A stretch of 64,000 nucleotides of DNA from Bythopirellula goksoeyrii (GTDB lineage Bacteria > Planctomycetota > Planctomycetia > Pirellulales > Lacipirellulaceae). Of this stretch, positions 24,732 to 34,150 are shown piece by piece; position 1 is the stretch's first letter; every line of letters starts with the position of its first letter. Location: contig NZ_CP042913.1 in NCBI RefSeq assembly GCF_008065115.1, forward strand, positions 5,281,257 to 5,345,256, given 5' to 3'. The position numbers and the translations under genes were made by a program. The notes beneath the pieces are model-generated. The model saw only the letters and a program-made list of their open reading frames with translations. It was not told the DNA's origin and searched no databases.

Positions 24732-24769
24732 ACAAGAAGACTTGCCCCGAACAACCACGGAGAAAAAGC

Positions 24770-25867
24770 ATGCAACTTAAAGTTAGACCAGCTGAGGATT
24801 GCCACTACGATCTCGTCTCGCTCGGCGAAGTGATGCTTCGACTCGATCCGGGGGAAGGCCGTATTCGCACCACACGGCAGTTTCGCGCCTGGGAAGGGGG
24901 CGGCGAGTACAACGTCGCGCGGGGGCTGCGCAAATGCTTTGGGATGCGAACCGGGGTGGTCACGGCATTTGCCGACAACGACGTCGGGCGGTTGGTCGAG
25001 GACTTCATCCTCCAAGGGGGCGTTGATACCTCACTCATCCGCTGGGTGAAGTACGATGGCATCGGTCGCACGGTCCGTAACGGTCTCAACTTCACCGAAC
25101 GTGGATTCGGACTTCGTGGCGCGGTTGGTTGCAGCGACCGGGGCCTGACGGCAGCTAGCCAACTCAAGCCAGAGGACATTGACTGGGAGCATCTGTTCGG
25201 CAAACTCGGAGTGCGATGGTTGCACACGGGAGGGATCTTTGCCTCGCTCAGCGCGACGACACCAGAGACAGTTGTTGCGGCGGTGGAGTGTGCCAAAAAG
25301 CACGGCACGATTGTGAGTTACGATCTCAACTATCGCCCTTCTCTGTGGGAAGGCATCGGCGGGAAGAACAAGGCACAGGAAGTAAATCGAGCCATCGCCA
25401 AGTCGGTTGATGTGATGATCGGCAACGAAGAAGATTTCACTGCATGTCTTGGGCTGGAAGTTGAAGGGGTCGATGAGAACCTAGGCAACATCGATGTGGA
25501 GAACTTCAAACGGATGATCGAGAAAGCCGTAGCCGAGTTCCCCAACTTTGTGGCCACAGCGACCACCTTACGGGAGGTTCACACCGCGACCGTCAACGAT
25601 TGGAGTGCCATCGTCTGGTACGACGGCAAGTTCTATGAATCACGGTCCTACCCGAAACTAGAAATCATGGATCGAGTTGGCGGCGGAGACAGTTTTGCCA
25701 GTGGATTGATCTATGGCCTGCTTACTACGGGAGATGGCCAGAAGGCCGTGGACTATGGGGCCGCGCATGGGGCGCTGGCGATGACCACGCCGGGGGATAC
25801 CTCAATGGCGACGGTGAAAGAAGTCGAGAAGTTGATGGGCGGCGGTGGAGCGCGGGTGGTGCGGTGA
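24770..25867 (+). CDS. PfkB-family sugar kinase, probably 2-keto-3-deoxygluconate kinase-like
   Basis: A 365-residue ribokinase-family enzyme that phosphorylates a sugar or sugar acid with ATP. The N-terminal DLVSLGEVMLRLDPGEGRI and FRAWEGGGEYNVARGLRKC contain the first PfkB signature and sugar-binding GGG/NVA region. The C-terminal signature EIMDRVGGGDSFASGLIYGL carries the catalytic base Asp in GGD. SYDLNYRPSLW and MIGNEEDFTACLG are typical of KDG kinases. Acid sugar (uronate) use is common in this lineage. The 435-bp leader holds the two structured repeats. Confidence 0.85.
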   Translation: MQLKVRPAEDCHYDLVSLGEVMLRLDPGEGRIRTTRQFRAWEGGGEYNVARGLRKCFGMRTGVVTAFADNDVGRLVEDFILQGGVDTSLIRWVKYDGIGRTVRNGLNFTERGFGLRGAVGCSDRGLTAASQLKPEDIDWEHLFGKLGVRWLHTGGIFASLSATTPETVVAAVECAKKHGTIVSYDLNYRPSLWEGIGGKNKAQEVNRAIAKSVDVMIGNEEDFTACLGLEVEGVDENLGNIDVENFKRMIEKAVAEFPNFVATATTLREVHTATVNDWSAIVWYDGKFYESRSYPKLEIMDRVGGGDSFASGLIYGLLTTGDGQKAVDYGAAHGALAMTTPGDTSMATVKEVEKLMGGGGARVVR

Positions 25868-25926
25868 ATGGAGAGGTCGCGCTCTGCTGCGCTGGGGCTC
25901 CGCATCGCGGCTTACACAAAAAAACG

Positions 25927-27393
25927 CTACGCGAGCAACTCTCGCACGACTCTCGCTGGGAGGACGCCGGTTAGTTTTTGGTCGAGACCTTGGCTCTTGA
26001 ACGTGAAACGCTCGTTGTCGAACCCGAGTTGATGCAGCACTGTGGCATGGAAGTCGCGGATGTGAACCGGATCTTTGACAATGTTGTACGAAAAGTCACA
26101 CGTTTCGCCGTAAACCGTGCCGGGCTTGAAACCCCCGCCAGCCATCCACATCGTGAAACAACGAGGATGGTGGTCGCGGCCGTAGTTGTCGTGAGTGAGG
26201 CCCCCTTGGGAATAGATCGTGCGACCGAATTCGCCCCCCCAAATCACGATCGTGTCCTCCAGCATGCCGCGCTGTTTTAGATCCTGAATCAAGGCGTGGC
26301 ACGGTTGATCGACGTCGCGGCATTGGTCGGGTAGCCGACCAGCGACGTTCCCATGCGTATCCCAATTGTTGTGATAGATTTGCACGAATCGCACACCGCG
26401 CTCAACCATGCGCCGGGCCATCAACGCCGTGTAGGCAAACGTGCCTGGCTCACGAGCAGCCTCGCCGTAGAGATCGAAGGTGGACTCCGATTCAGTAGCG
26501 ATATCGGTCAGCTCCGGCACACTCGCCTGCATGCGAAAAGCCATTTCGTATTGCTGGATCCGTGTCTCGGTTTGCGGATCGCCAAGCTGCTGATAATTCA
26601 TCTCGTTGAGGGCTTCGATCCCGTCAAGCGTTGTCCGCCGTACCTCGCGCGAGACCCCGGGTGGATTATTAATGTAGAGTATCGGGTCCCCCGCCGAACG
26701 CAGGCTCACCCCAGCATGCTGTCCCGGCAAGAAACCGGAGGACCACAAGCGAGCCGAGATGGCTTGCACCTGTTCGGTGTTGGTGGGCCGTGCAACCATT
26801 ACCACGAAAGTTGGTAGGTTCTCATTGAGTGAACCCAGTCCGTAGGAACTCCAGGCCCCCAAGCAAGGGCGGCCGGTGACCTGATTGCCCGTCTGCATGA
26901 GCGTGATGGCGGGTTCGTGGTTGATCGCCTCGGTATGCATGCTGCGGACGAATGTCATGTCGTCGACCGACTGCTTAAGCCAGGGGAGCAATTCCCCCAT
27001 CCACATGCCAGCTTGTCCGACTCGCTCGAACTGGTATTTGGAAGGTGCAATAGGAAACCGCGCCTGGCCGGAGGTCATTGTCGTTAGCCGCTGTCCCATG
27101 CGGACCGATTCAGGTAGATCCTTGTCGTACCAGCCGTTCATTACGGGCTTGTAGTCGAACATGTCCATCTGCGGAGGGCCGCCAACCATGTGTAGATAGA
27201 TCACCTGTTTAGCGCGAGGTGGCAAATGAAGCTTACCAGCCAGGGAACTCGCCGACGTACTGGCTGCAGAAGCGCTGCCGCCCAGGAGGCTTCCGCCCAG
27301 GGATGCCATAGCAGCGGTACCCAAGAGGTTTGCCCCCTGCGACAAGAAATGGCGACGGGTGACCTGCGTTCGATATTCTTCGAAGGTTTCCAT
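25927..27393 (-). CDS. DUF1501 sulfatase-like protein, Tat-exported
   Basis: A 488-residue protein with a Tat signal ([20 protein letters not shown]). The DUF1501 domain is seen in [77 protein letters not shown] and [17 protein letters not shown]. This fold is related to alkaline phosphatase/sulfatase. It is very common in planctomycetes and almost always follows a PSD1 cytochrome gene; here the gap is only 15 bases, so the two form one operon. The substrate is unknown. Confidence 0.92.
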   Translation of the reverse strand: METFEEYRTQVTRRHFLSQGANLLGTAAMASLGGSLLGGSASAASTSASSLAGKLHLPPRAKQVIYLHMVGGPPQMDMFDYKPVMNGWYDKDLPESVRMGQRLTTMTSGQARFPIAPSKYQFERVGQAGMWMGELLPWLKQSVDDMTFVRSMHTEAINHEPAITLMQTGNQVTGRPCLGAWSSYGLGSLNENLPTFVVMVARPTNTEQVQAISARLWSSGFLPGQHAGVSLRSAGDPILYINNPPGVSREVRRTTLDGIEALNEMNYQQLGDPQTETRIQQYEMAFRMQASVPELTDIATESESTFDLYGEAAREPGTFAYTALMARRMVERGVRFVQIYHNNWDTHGNVAGRLPDQCRDVDQPCHALIQDLKQRGMLEDTIVIWGGEFGRTIYSQGGLTHDNYGRDHHPRCFTMWMAGGGFKPGTVYGETCDFSYNIVKDPVHIRDFHATVLHQLGFDNERFTFKSQGLDQKLTGVLPARVVRELLA

Positions 27394-27408
27394 AGCAGTC
27401 TGATACTC

Positions 27409-30400
27409 TTATTTGTTGAGCACTTCATCAAGGTTCATCAACTGGTTGACCGTCATTGTCCACGCGGCTAATTCCTCAGTGGGCAATGATTCATCGACTG
27501 GAGACTCACCGACGGCTAACAATTCCTCGGCCTCATCGGCGTGAGACTGATAGTGTGCTGACAATTGGTCGTAGGATTCACGGATGACAGCTAATTCATC
27601 CTCACGGAAAGTACGACTGACAAGTTGCTCACCGATCCACTGCACTCGATCGGTAAACTCTTGACCAGCCTGCTCAAGGGCGTTGCTGGCCAAGTTGCGC
27701 GCCGCTTCAACAAATTGCGGGTCGTTCAAAGTCACCAACGCTTGCAGCGGCGTGTTCGTCCGCTCGCGCAATGTGGTGCATTGCTCGCGCGAGGGAGCAT
27801 TGAATATATCCATCGAAGCCGGGGGAGCGGAACGCTTCCAAAATGTGTACATACTCCGCCGATAGAGTGAGTCTCCCTCATCTTGCTCGTAATCCCGCGT
27901 ATTGCTGCCTATCATTGCCACGGCCTCCCAGACGCCTTGAGGCTGATAAGGTCGCACGCTCGGCCCGCCAATTGTATCAACCAACAAACCACTCACTTCC
28001 AAGGCATAATCTCGGACCATCTCGCCATCCATGCGGAACCGTGGCCCGCGGGATAGTAGGCGATTGTCGGGATCACGTTCGAGCTTTTCAGGTGTATTAG
28101 CTGCGCTCTGTCGATAGGTGGCGCTCATCACCAATTGTTTGAAGAATCGTTTCACATCCCAACCGGAATCTCGGAAATCTACCGCTAGCCAATCGAGCAA
28201 TTCCGGATGCGACGGAAGCGCGCCCGAAACGCCAAAGTCTCCAGAGGTTTCGACCAGTCCCGTTCCAAAAACCTCTTGCCAGAATCGATTGACGGTGACC
28301 CTTGCAGTAAGAGGATTCTCTGGCTCAAGCAACCACTTGGCCAATCCCAAACGATTGCGCGGTAAATCCTCGTCGAATGGAGGGAGCATGGCTGGTGTGC
28401 CAGGTTGAACCTCTTCGCCGCGCTGGTCGTATTCGCCTCGGTTGAGAATATAGGCTGTAGCCGGCTCGTCGCGCTCGTGCATAACATGGGCGACCGTGCC
28501 ACGGGCAACGATCTCCTGCTCCTCATGCTGGAGTGCATCATTCTGTTCTGCAAGTTGTGGGTACTGTTTGTCGCGATTCCCCAACCACCAAGCATAGAGG
28601 GCATCGAGTTCCGCAGCTGTCCGTTCACTCGCGGGCTTATCCAACACCGCGAAAATTACGCGACTGGCTAAGCTCGTCACATCCTGAGAGGACAACTCTT
28701 GTTCATAGACACGCACGTCTGTGAGGGTTACTCCAGAAATCGGTGAGCCATTCTCTCGTTGGCCAATCTTGAAAGATACGCCCGTCTTGGCCTTCTCATC
28801 GTCAACGAGTGTATCGGCCTCAACTCGCATTTCCTGAGCAAGTCCATTGAGGTAGATCTTGAAACCAGCTGCTTTCATGCTGCCATCATAAGTTAGAGCA
28901 ACATGGGTCCAGACGTCGGCAGGGAGTTGTTCCTTGGTCAAAACCTTGATGGCATTTTGCGGCCATTTCTGGATGAAATGCGATCCCAAGCGACGCCCTT
29001 GGACCCATAAATCCCAGCCCTGATGTTTATCCGTGTCCTTCATGCGGGCGAGCAATGCCGCAGAACTATCATTAGCGGGAAGTTTGACCCAAACCGAGAC
29101 ACTAAAAGGCTGCTCGTTATTGAATCTTCCGACGTCGTCGACCTCCAGGATTTGCCCTCCTTCGAGGTAGGCAGCCTGATTACCCGCGGGGCCTTCGCGC
29201 CAAATGAGGTTGGGGGGGGTCACAGCCTCGCGCTTCGTTCCGTTCACGAAATAGTCGAACTTCTCACTCCCCTCGTCAAGAGGGGCGTGAAACTGGAGCC
29301 CTTTTCGAGGCATTTCGCCCTCTGCCTCAATCTTCTGCCCCGAGGCAACCCAAGCGTCAAATTCTGGTCGTGCTGCCTGACGACGAGATTCTAATTTCTT
29401 GCGAATATCGGCGAGTGACTCGTGTACCACATCCCAGCGATCGAGATCTTCGTCCTGCGGCACAACGACCACAGGGGGCGTGTCTTTGATATTGCCATCC
29501 ATGGCAGCTTGTGTCGTGTTATTAAAAAATGCCGAGAGTTCGTAGAACTCCTTTTGTGTCAGAGGGTCAAATTTGTGATCGTGACAGACGGCACAACCGG
29601 CAGTCAGTCCCAGCCAGGTAACGGACGTCGTCTCAGTACGATCGCGGGCATAGAGCACATTGTATTCTTCAGCAATTGCTCCTCCTTCGTTGGTCGTTAT
29701 GTTGCACCGATTGAAACCCGAGCCGATCTTCTGTTCGAGTGTGGCATTGGGGAGCAAATCCCCAGCGAGATTCTCGATTGTAAATTCGTCGAAGGGCATG
29801 TTCTGGTTGAATGCATCGATCACCCATTCGCGGTAAGACCAGATTTCGCGGAAGTTGTCGAAATGGATCCCATGCGTGTCTGCATAACGGGCGACATCAA
29901 GCCAGTAGCGACCACGGTGCTCTCCCCAATGCGGTGACTCCAGCAACCGATCTACTAGTTTCTCGTAGGCGTTGGCAGAAGTATCGTCGACGAAGTCTTG
30001 GACTACCTCAGTCGCGGGCGGTAGTCCAGTCAGATCAAGACTCAACCGGCGGGCAAGCGTCCGGCGATCTGCCTCAGGAGCCGGCGCGAGATCCGCGTCT
30101 TCTAGTTTGCCGGCGACAAATCGATCAATCTCATTTCGCACCCACCAGGAATTCTTGACCTCGGGTAGCGGAGGATTTGCTGGTGGGATGAAGGACCAGT
30201 GAGGCTCGTATTCTGCCCCCTCATTTATCCAACGAGAGAGCGTATCCAACTGCTCCTCGGTAAGCGTCTTCTTCGTCTCCACCGGAGGCATCCGCTCGTC
30301 ATCCTCAGCATGAATCCTGCGAATAAGCTCGCTCGACTCGGGATCACCGGGCACTATTGCGCCTGCATCGATCGCTGCATCACGGACATCAAGTCGCAAA

Positions 30401-30582
30401 TCAGCTTCACGAGACGCACTATCGGGACCGTGGCAAGAAATACAACTGTCGAAAAGAATTGGGCGGATGTCGCGGTTGTATTGCAGAGGCTCATTGGCAT
30501 GGCTCCGTGAAAAGGCCACCAAGAGTGCAATGCAGCAACCGGCACAAAATCTGTTTCTTTGTGAAATGAGCATGCTGGTCAT
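27409..30582 (-). CDS. PSD1 protein: planctomycete cytochrome C, DUF1549, LamG and DUF1553
   Basis: A large exported protein. I place the start at the ATG at 30582, giving a signal peptide ending in SRSHA and 1057 residues; an upstream start adds 32. Residues 35-100 are a planctomycete cytochrome C domain with CISCH at 47-51 and RMPP at 97-100. DUF1549 follows (WWVRNEIDRFVAGKLED, LSLDLTGLPPATEV, YADTHGIHFDNFREIW). A concanavalin/LamG-like insertion is visible around KLPANDSSAALLARMK and WTHVALTYDGSMKAAGFKIY. DUF1553 follows with RVTVNRFWQEVFGTGLVETS, FFKQLVMSATYRQSA and TPLQALVTLNDPQFVEAA. Such proteins are thought to degrade polymers with the following DUF1501 partner. Confidence 0.9.
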   Translation of the reverse strand: MTSMLISQRNRFCAGCCIALLVAFSRSHANEPLQYNRDIRPILFDSCISCHGPDSASREADLRLDVRDAAIDAGAIVPGDPESSELIRRIHAEDDERMPPVETKKTLTEEQLDTLSRWINEGAEYEPHWSFIPPANPPLPEVKNSWWVRNEIDRFVAGKLEDADLAPAPEADRRTLARRLSLDLTGLPPATEVVQDFVDDTSANAYEKLVDRLLESPHWGEHRGRYWLDVARYADTHGIHFDNFREIWSYREWVIDAFNQNMPFDEFTIENLAGDLLPNATLEQKIGSGFNRCNITTNEGGAIAEEYNVLYARDRTETTSVTWLGLTAGCAVCHDHKFDPLTQKEFYELSAFFNNTTQAAMDGNIKDTPPVVVVPQDEDLDRWDVVHESLADIRKKLESRRQAARPEFDAWVASGQKIEAEGEMPRKGLQFHAPLDEGSEKFDYFVNGTKREAVTPPNLIWREGPAGNQAAYLEGGQILEVDDVGRFNNEQPFSVSVWVKLPANDSSAALLARMKDTDKHQGWDLWVQGRRLGSHFIQKWPQNAIKVLTKEQLPADVWTHVALTYDGSMKAAGFKIYLNGLAQEMRVEADTLVDDEKAKTGVSFKIGQRENGSPISGVTLTDVRVYEQELSSQDVTSLASRVIFAVLDKPASERTAAELDALYAWWLGNRDKQYPQLAEQNDALQHEEQEIVARGTVAHVMHERDEPATAYILNRGEYDQRGEEVQPGTPAMLPPFDEDLPRNRLGLAKWLLEPENPLTARVTVNRFWQEVFGTGLVETSGDFGVSGALPSHPELLDWLAVDFRDSGWDVKRFFKQLVMSATYRQSAANTPEKLERDPDNRLLSRGPRFRMDGEMVRDYALEVSGLLVDTIGGPSVRPYQPQGVWEAVAMIGSNTRDYEQDEGDSLYRRSMYTFWKRSAPPASMDIFNAPSREQCTTLRERTNTPLQALVTLNDPQFVEAARNLASNALEQAGQEFTDRVQWIGEQLVSRTFREDELAVIRESYDQLSAHYQSHADEAEELLAVGESPVDESLPTEELAAWTMTVNQLMNLDEVLNK

Positions 30583-30787
30583 GGCTACTAGCAAAACATT
30601 AACTGTAGAAAGAGAGCCTATAAGCGAAGAAGTTGCAGGCAGGAGCAGCGAACTCTCTTCCCTGAGGATAGCAAGCAAAGGCCGTTTCGTCCAATGAGAG
30701 CTTCCCTATGCGGAGTTCGAAAACGCCCTCTAGCCCTGCTGAATACTCAAATTCAGACGATTATTAGTCTGGAAATAGAGAGAGACA

Positions 30788-32581
30788 TTACTCTTCAATT
30801 GGCTGGGCCGGCAACGCGATTTCCTCGGCTTCCATGGTTTCAGACGCCAAAGTATCAGAAAAACCGAGAGAGGCCTGATATTCAGCCAAAGCGACAAAGT
30901 AGTCTAGTTTGGCGGTCACCAATTCTGCTGCGGCGTCGGCTGCTTGTTGTTCGCGGAGATTGACATTCAACAACGTACTTGACCCAAGCTCGAACGCTTT
31001 TTGCTCGGCTAGCTCCATGCGAACCGCCAAATCAGCGCTTTCCTGAATCTTGCCGACGCGCTCATAAGCCGCTTGCAGGGCAGCACGGGTGTACCGAATC
31101 TCGTTAGAAATTTTATCAGAAGTGAACTGACGTTTGGCAGTCACTTGGGCGATTTTGGAACGCGTAGCACGAATCTTGCCAAGCGCCTTGTTGCGCTGCA
31201 AGGGAACATCCACAAACATTGCCGCGGTGAGTTCGAAAGGGGACTTATCTCGTTTGAAGCTGGTCGGAGCACCAACATCCTGAGAGGCTATCACTGCACC
31301 GTTAACCTCAGGAAGATAAAGGTTTTCGGCTTGGTCGAGATCGACGATAAGCTGCCTGCGGATAATATCGAGCTCACGAGTTTCCGGTCTGTTCTGCTGA
31401 GCCACCGCGATATCTTCAACAATCGGCTGTTCAATCTTATTGATCGAGTCAGGAAACCCGCCAGGCATCCAGGAATCATCAGGAATCAATGGCGCACCAT
31501 CAGCAGAACGCAAGAAGAGCGAAAGTTTAATACCCGCTTGTTGCAGCTTTCGGTCGGCTTCTATGAGTTTGGATTCTCGCGAGACAATCAGTCGCTGATT
31601 GTCCACAAGTTCGATCTCGGCGCGGTCACCTGCCTGGACCTGACGTTTAAGGGCCGAGTTTCTCGTGAGCGCGAAGTCTAGCAGGTTCTGTACAACGGTA
31701 CGATTCTCTGCTGCTGCAATCCAATGCCAGTAGGCAACTTTGGCGTCGAGAATACTCGCGATTATTTCTGCTTGAATGGCTGGCTCCACACGTCGGCGTT
31801 CCAGCTGAGCGCGCCAAAGTTGAGCCCGATTCTCATCGATCCAGCGGTTCTGTGCCAGAGGCACAACCACTCCGGACTTGAACTCTCCCCCTGCATTGGT
31901 TTGGCGCTCTAAGTACCAAGGCTCGAAATCTCCTCGGCCGATTCGGTAGCCGCCGAAAACTTCTCCCCCCCAATAAGTCTGCCGCTTGACGTAGAGTTCC
32001 TGGCGATAGTTCTCGTAGAATCCCAAGGCCTGGTTCTCTGAGCCGCTGTCTAGTTTGTGGTCGAAGGCGCCTCTCGCAGCTTGAGTTTCTCCTGCAGCAA
32101 TTCCCCTTGCCGCTTGAGCGGCGCGGATCAGCGGAAAATGCAGATAGACCGCTTGAATTACCATTTCCAAATCGACTTGCTTCAATACCTCGTCAGATAA
32201 CTCGATTTCCTCATCGAACTCGGGTAGTGGAGGTAAGTCCTCGACGGCGGAGGTAAGCGTGATTGTGGAAACCTCTGGCGCAGATTGCTCTTGCGAAGGA
32301 GGTTCGGGAGGAACAATCTCTTCTGATCCGAGGACACGCAGGTCAGCATTTTGTGCAAGGCTCTCAGATTCAGTGGGATCGATTGAGGCATTGGGAAATG
32401 TCTCTTGGAGCGCAGCCCCATCCTTGTCCTTGGAGCGGGAGGTAGCGCATCCAGGAGCAGACAGCAAGAGTGCTGTCAGCGACATCAATAGTAAGAGACG
32501 CAATGACAAGTCCGAATCCCAAAAGAGAGGCTGCAAGAAAAGTGCGGCAAATCGCACTATTGCAAGTCGATACCGCTTCAC
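30788..32581 (-). CDS. TolC-family outer-membrane efflux protein
   Basis: A 597-residue protein of the TolC family, which forms the outer-membrane channel of tripartite exporters. The start is uncertain: GTG at 32581 gives an N-terminus rich in hydrophobic residues, and a lipobox LLLSAPGC follows about 45 residues in. The long alternating helical pattern (AQAARGIAAGETQAARGAFD, WHWIAAAENRTVVQNLLDFA, VQAGDRAEIELVDNQRLIVS, AEQKAFELGSSTLLNVNLRE) is typical of the two TolC repeats. The gene is third in an operon with HlyD and ABC partners, so it is the exit duct of that secretion system. Confidence 0.87.
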   Translation of the reverse strand: MKRYRLAIVRFAALFLQPLFWDSDLSLRLLLLMSLTALLLSAPGCATSRSKDKDGAALQETFPNASIDPTESESLAQNADLRVLGSEEIVPPEPPSQEQSAPEVSTITLTSAVEDLPPLPEFDEEIELSDEVLKQVDLEMVIQAVYLHFPLIRAAQAARGIAAGETQAARGAFDHKLDSGSENQALGFYENYRQELYVKRQTYWGGEVFGGYRIGRGDFEPWYLERQTNAGGEFKSGVVVPLAQNRWIDENRAQLWRAQLERRRVEPAIQAEIIASILDAKVAYWHWIAAAENRTVVQNLLDFALTRNSALKRQVQAGDRAEIELVDNQRLIVSRESKLIEADRKLQQAGIKLSLFLRSADGAPLIPDDSWMPGGFPDSINKIEQPIVEDIAVAQQNRPETRELDIIRRQLIVDLDQAENLYLPEVNGAVIASQDVGAPTSFKRDKSPFELTAAMFVDVPLQRNKALGKIRATRSKIAQVTAKRQFTSDKISNEIRYTRAALQAAYERVGKIQESADLAVRMELAEQKAFELGSSTLLNVNLREQQAADAAAELVTAKLDYFVALAEYQASLGFSDTLASETMEAEEIALPAQPIEE

Positions 32582-32641
32582 ATCAGACTAGATCGGCAAG
32601 CCGAAAGAGACGACTGCACTACAAAGAGTTTACCGCTGGCA

Positions 32642-34108
32642 TCAAATCTTGATTTTCGGTGCCTTGCTATCACTCTTCCCCTCCTGCTGGCTCTGCTTGC
32701 TTTTAAGCGAAGGAGGAAATCCGTTCATTCGCCGCCAGATTTCGTACCCTAATCTGACTTGATCGAGCAAAATCCAGGCATTGGTACGAACGCCTTGTCG
32801 GAGATAGGGATACTCGGGCCAGGGAGGTTCATTTTCGTCAGGTAGTACTACGACCCGAAATTTTCCGTCCATCGTATCCGTCGAGTCGATCAAGGCTATC
32901 TTCCCTCCGAATGTACCCACGGCAACTGACGGCCAACCAGAAAACTGCACCGCAGGCCAACCTTCAAACTGCAGGCGGACGAGTCGGCCTTCGGACAAAA
33001 GGGGAACATCATTGCCATCAACCCAAATTTGTGCTGCCAGCTTTTCGGCTCTGGGAACGATTTCGAAGAGAGCTTGTCCTTCCTTGATCACACCGCTCCC
33101 TTCATTGGCGACCAAACGGACTATGTAGCCGTCGCGGGGAGCACGCACAATCTGGCTGCGTTGACGCGAAAGTTTGATCTGGGCCTCGGAGAGTTCCTTT
33201 TGTGCCTTTGATAATTCTGAATTGGCCTTGGCTACATCGCTCTCTCCCTTTGCTATATCTCCACGAGCTTTTCGCAGTTCGGCATTCGCCGAATCGATCT
33301 TCGCTTGGGCCTCACGTTCTTTTGCATCGCGCTCACGGCGCTTAGCGGAGACGTCGCTCATCGCCGCCTCGACGTAGGACCTTGCTTGTTCCACTTTCGC
33401 TTCGGCTTCACGGTATTTGCGCTCTGCCAATTGCATTTTGAGCTGGGAGGCCAAGCCTTCTTCGTGGAGTTCCTTTTGTCTCAAAAAATCGGCCTCAGCT
33501 TGCCTATAGGCAGCTTCGGCAGCAGTCAGGTTGTTGCGTTCCGCAGCAACCTTGCTTTCGGCCATGCTAATATACTCCTCAGCAGCACCTACTGTTTCGG
33601 TCCTGACCGACTCAAATGCTTTCACTTTTGATTCATAGGATTCCACAATCGTGCCAGTAGCTTCCAATTGTCTCTTGGAGGCATTGATATGATCCTCTGC
33701 TGCCTGGACATTCCGTTCGCTTTGCTGCAATTGGGACTCCAGTCGAGCCGTGAGATTGGGATCAATGTCCTGCAGTTCGAGAATCATCTCTCCTTCTTTG
33801 ACAAAGGTATTTTCTTGAATTCCCTCACCGATGCGGATGACTCTTCCTTTGACCGGGGCTTCCACAGTTTGCCTACGATCCATCGGATTGTATGCCGTTA
33901 CATCTCCACTACCGGTGACCGTTTGTTGCCAGGGAGCGAAAAACATCGCAGCTATTCCCAGGCAAAGGAGAAGAAATAACACCTTGGACAATACTCGGAC
34001 ACCCCTAGAGAGCCGCACCAGTTGCAACGTGGGGAACATGTCCTCGGCAATGTCGAAGGGTTCGTCGTCTACATTGGTTCCGATCAAGTTTCTGGGAACA
34101 GTACTCAT
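32642..34108 (-). CDS. HlyD-family periplasmic adaptor
   Basis: A 488-residue adaptor linking an inner-membrane ABC exporter to TolC. A single transmembrane helix (LSKVLFLLLCLGIAAMFFAP, about 40-60) is followed by a lipoyl-like hybrid motif GRVIRIGEGIQENTFVKEGE, then an unusually long Ala/Glu/Lys coiled coil (about 120-320) with repeated blocks such as AAEAAYRQAEADFLRQKELH. The second lipoyl half is IVRAPRDGYIVRLVANEGSG. The C-terminal part is beta-rich. The gene follows the ABC gene with a 42-bp gap. Coiled-coil length suggests a long periplasmic reach. Confidence 0.87.
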   Translation of the reverse strand: MSTVPRNLIGTNVDDEPFDIAEDMFPTLQLVRLSRGVRVLSKVLFLLLCLGIAAMFFAPWQQTVTGSGDVTAYNPMDRRQTVEAPVKGRVIRIGEGIQENTFVKEGEMILELQDIDPNLTARLESQLQQSERNVQAAEDHINASKRQLEATGTIVESYESKVKAFESVRTETVGAAEEYISMAESKVAAERNNLTAAEAAYRQAEADFLRQKELHEEGLASQLKMQLAERKYREAEAKVEQARSYVEAAMSDVSAKRRERDAKEREAQAKIDSANAELRKARGDIAKGESDVAKANSELSKAQKELSEAQIKLSRQRSQIVRAPRDGYIVRLVANEGSGVIKEGQALFEIVPRAEKLAAQIWVDGNDVPLLSEGRLVRLQFEGWPAVQFSGWPSVAVGTFGGKIALIDSTDTMDGKFRVVVLPDENEPPWPEYPYLRQGVRTNAWILLDQVRLGYEIWRRMNGFPPSLKSKQSQQEGKSDSKAPKIKI

Positions 34109-34150
34109 TAACCTGTCTCTTCGGGGGGGATGTCGGGACGACTCGGCGAC

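Noticed and set aside
24336-24769. Transposon with coding capacity around the 95-bp repeats
   Set aside because: No transposase frame or clear target-site duplication is present.
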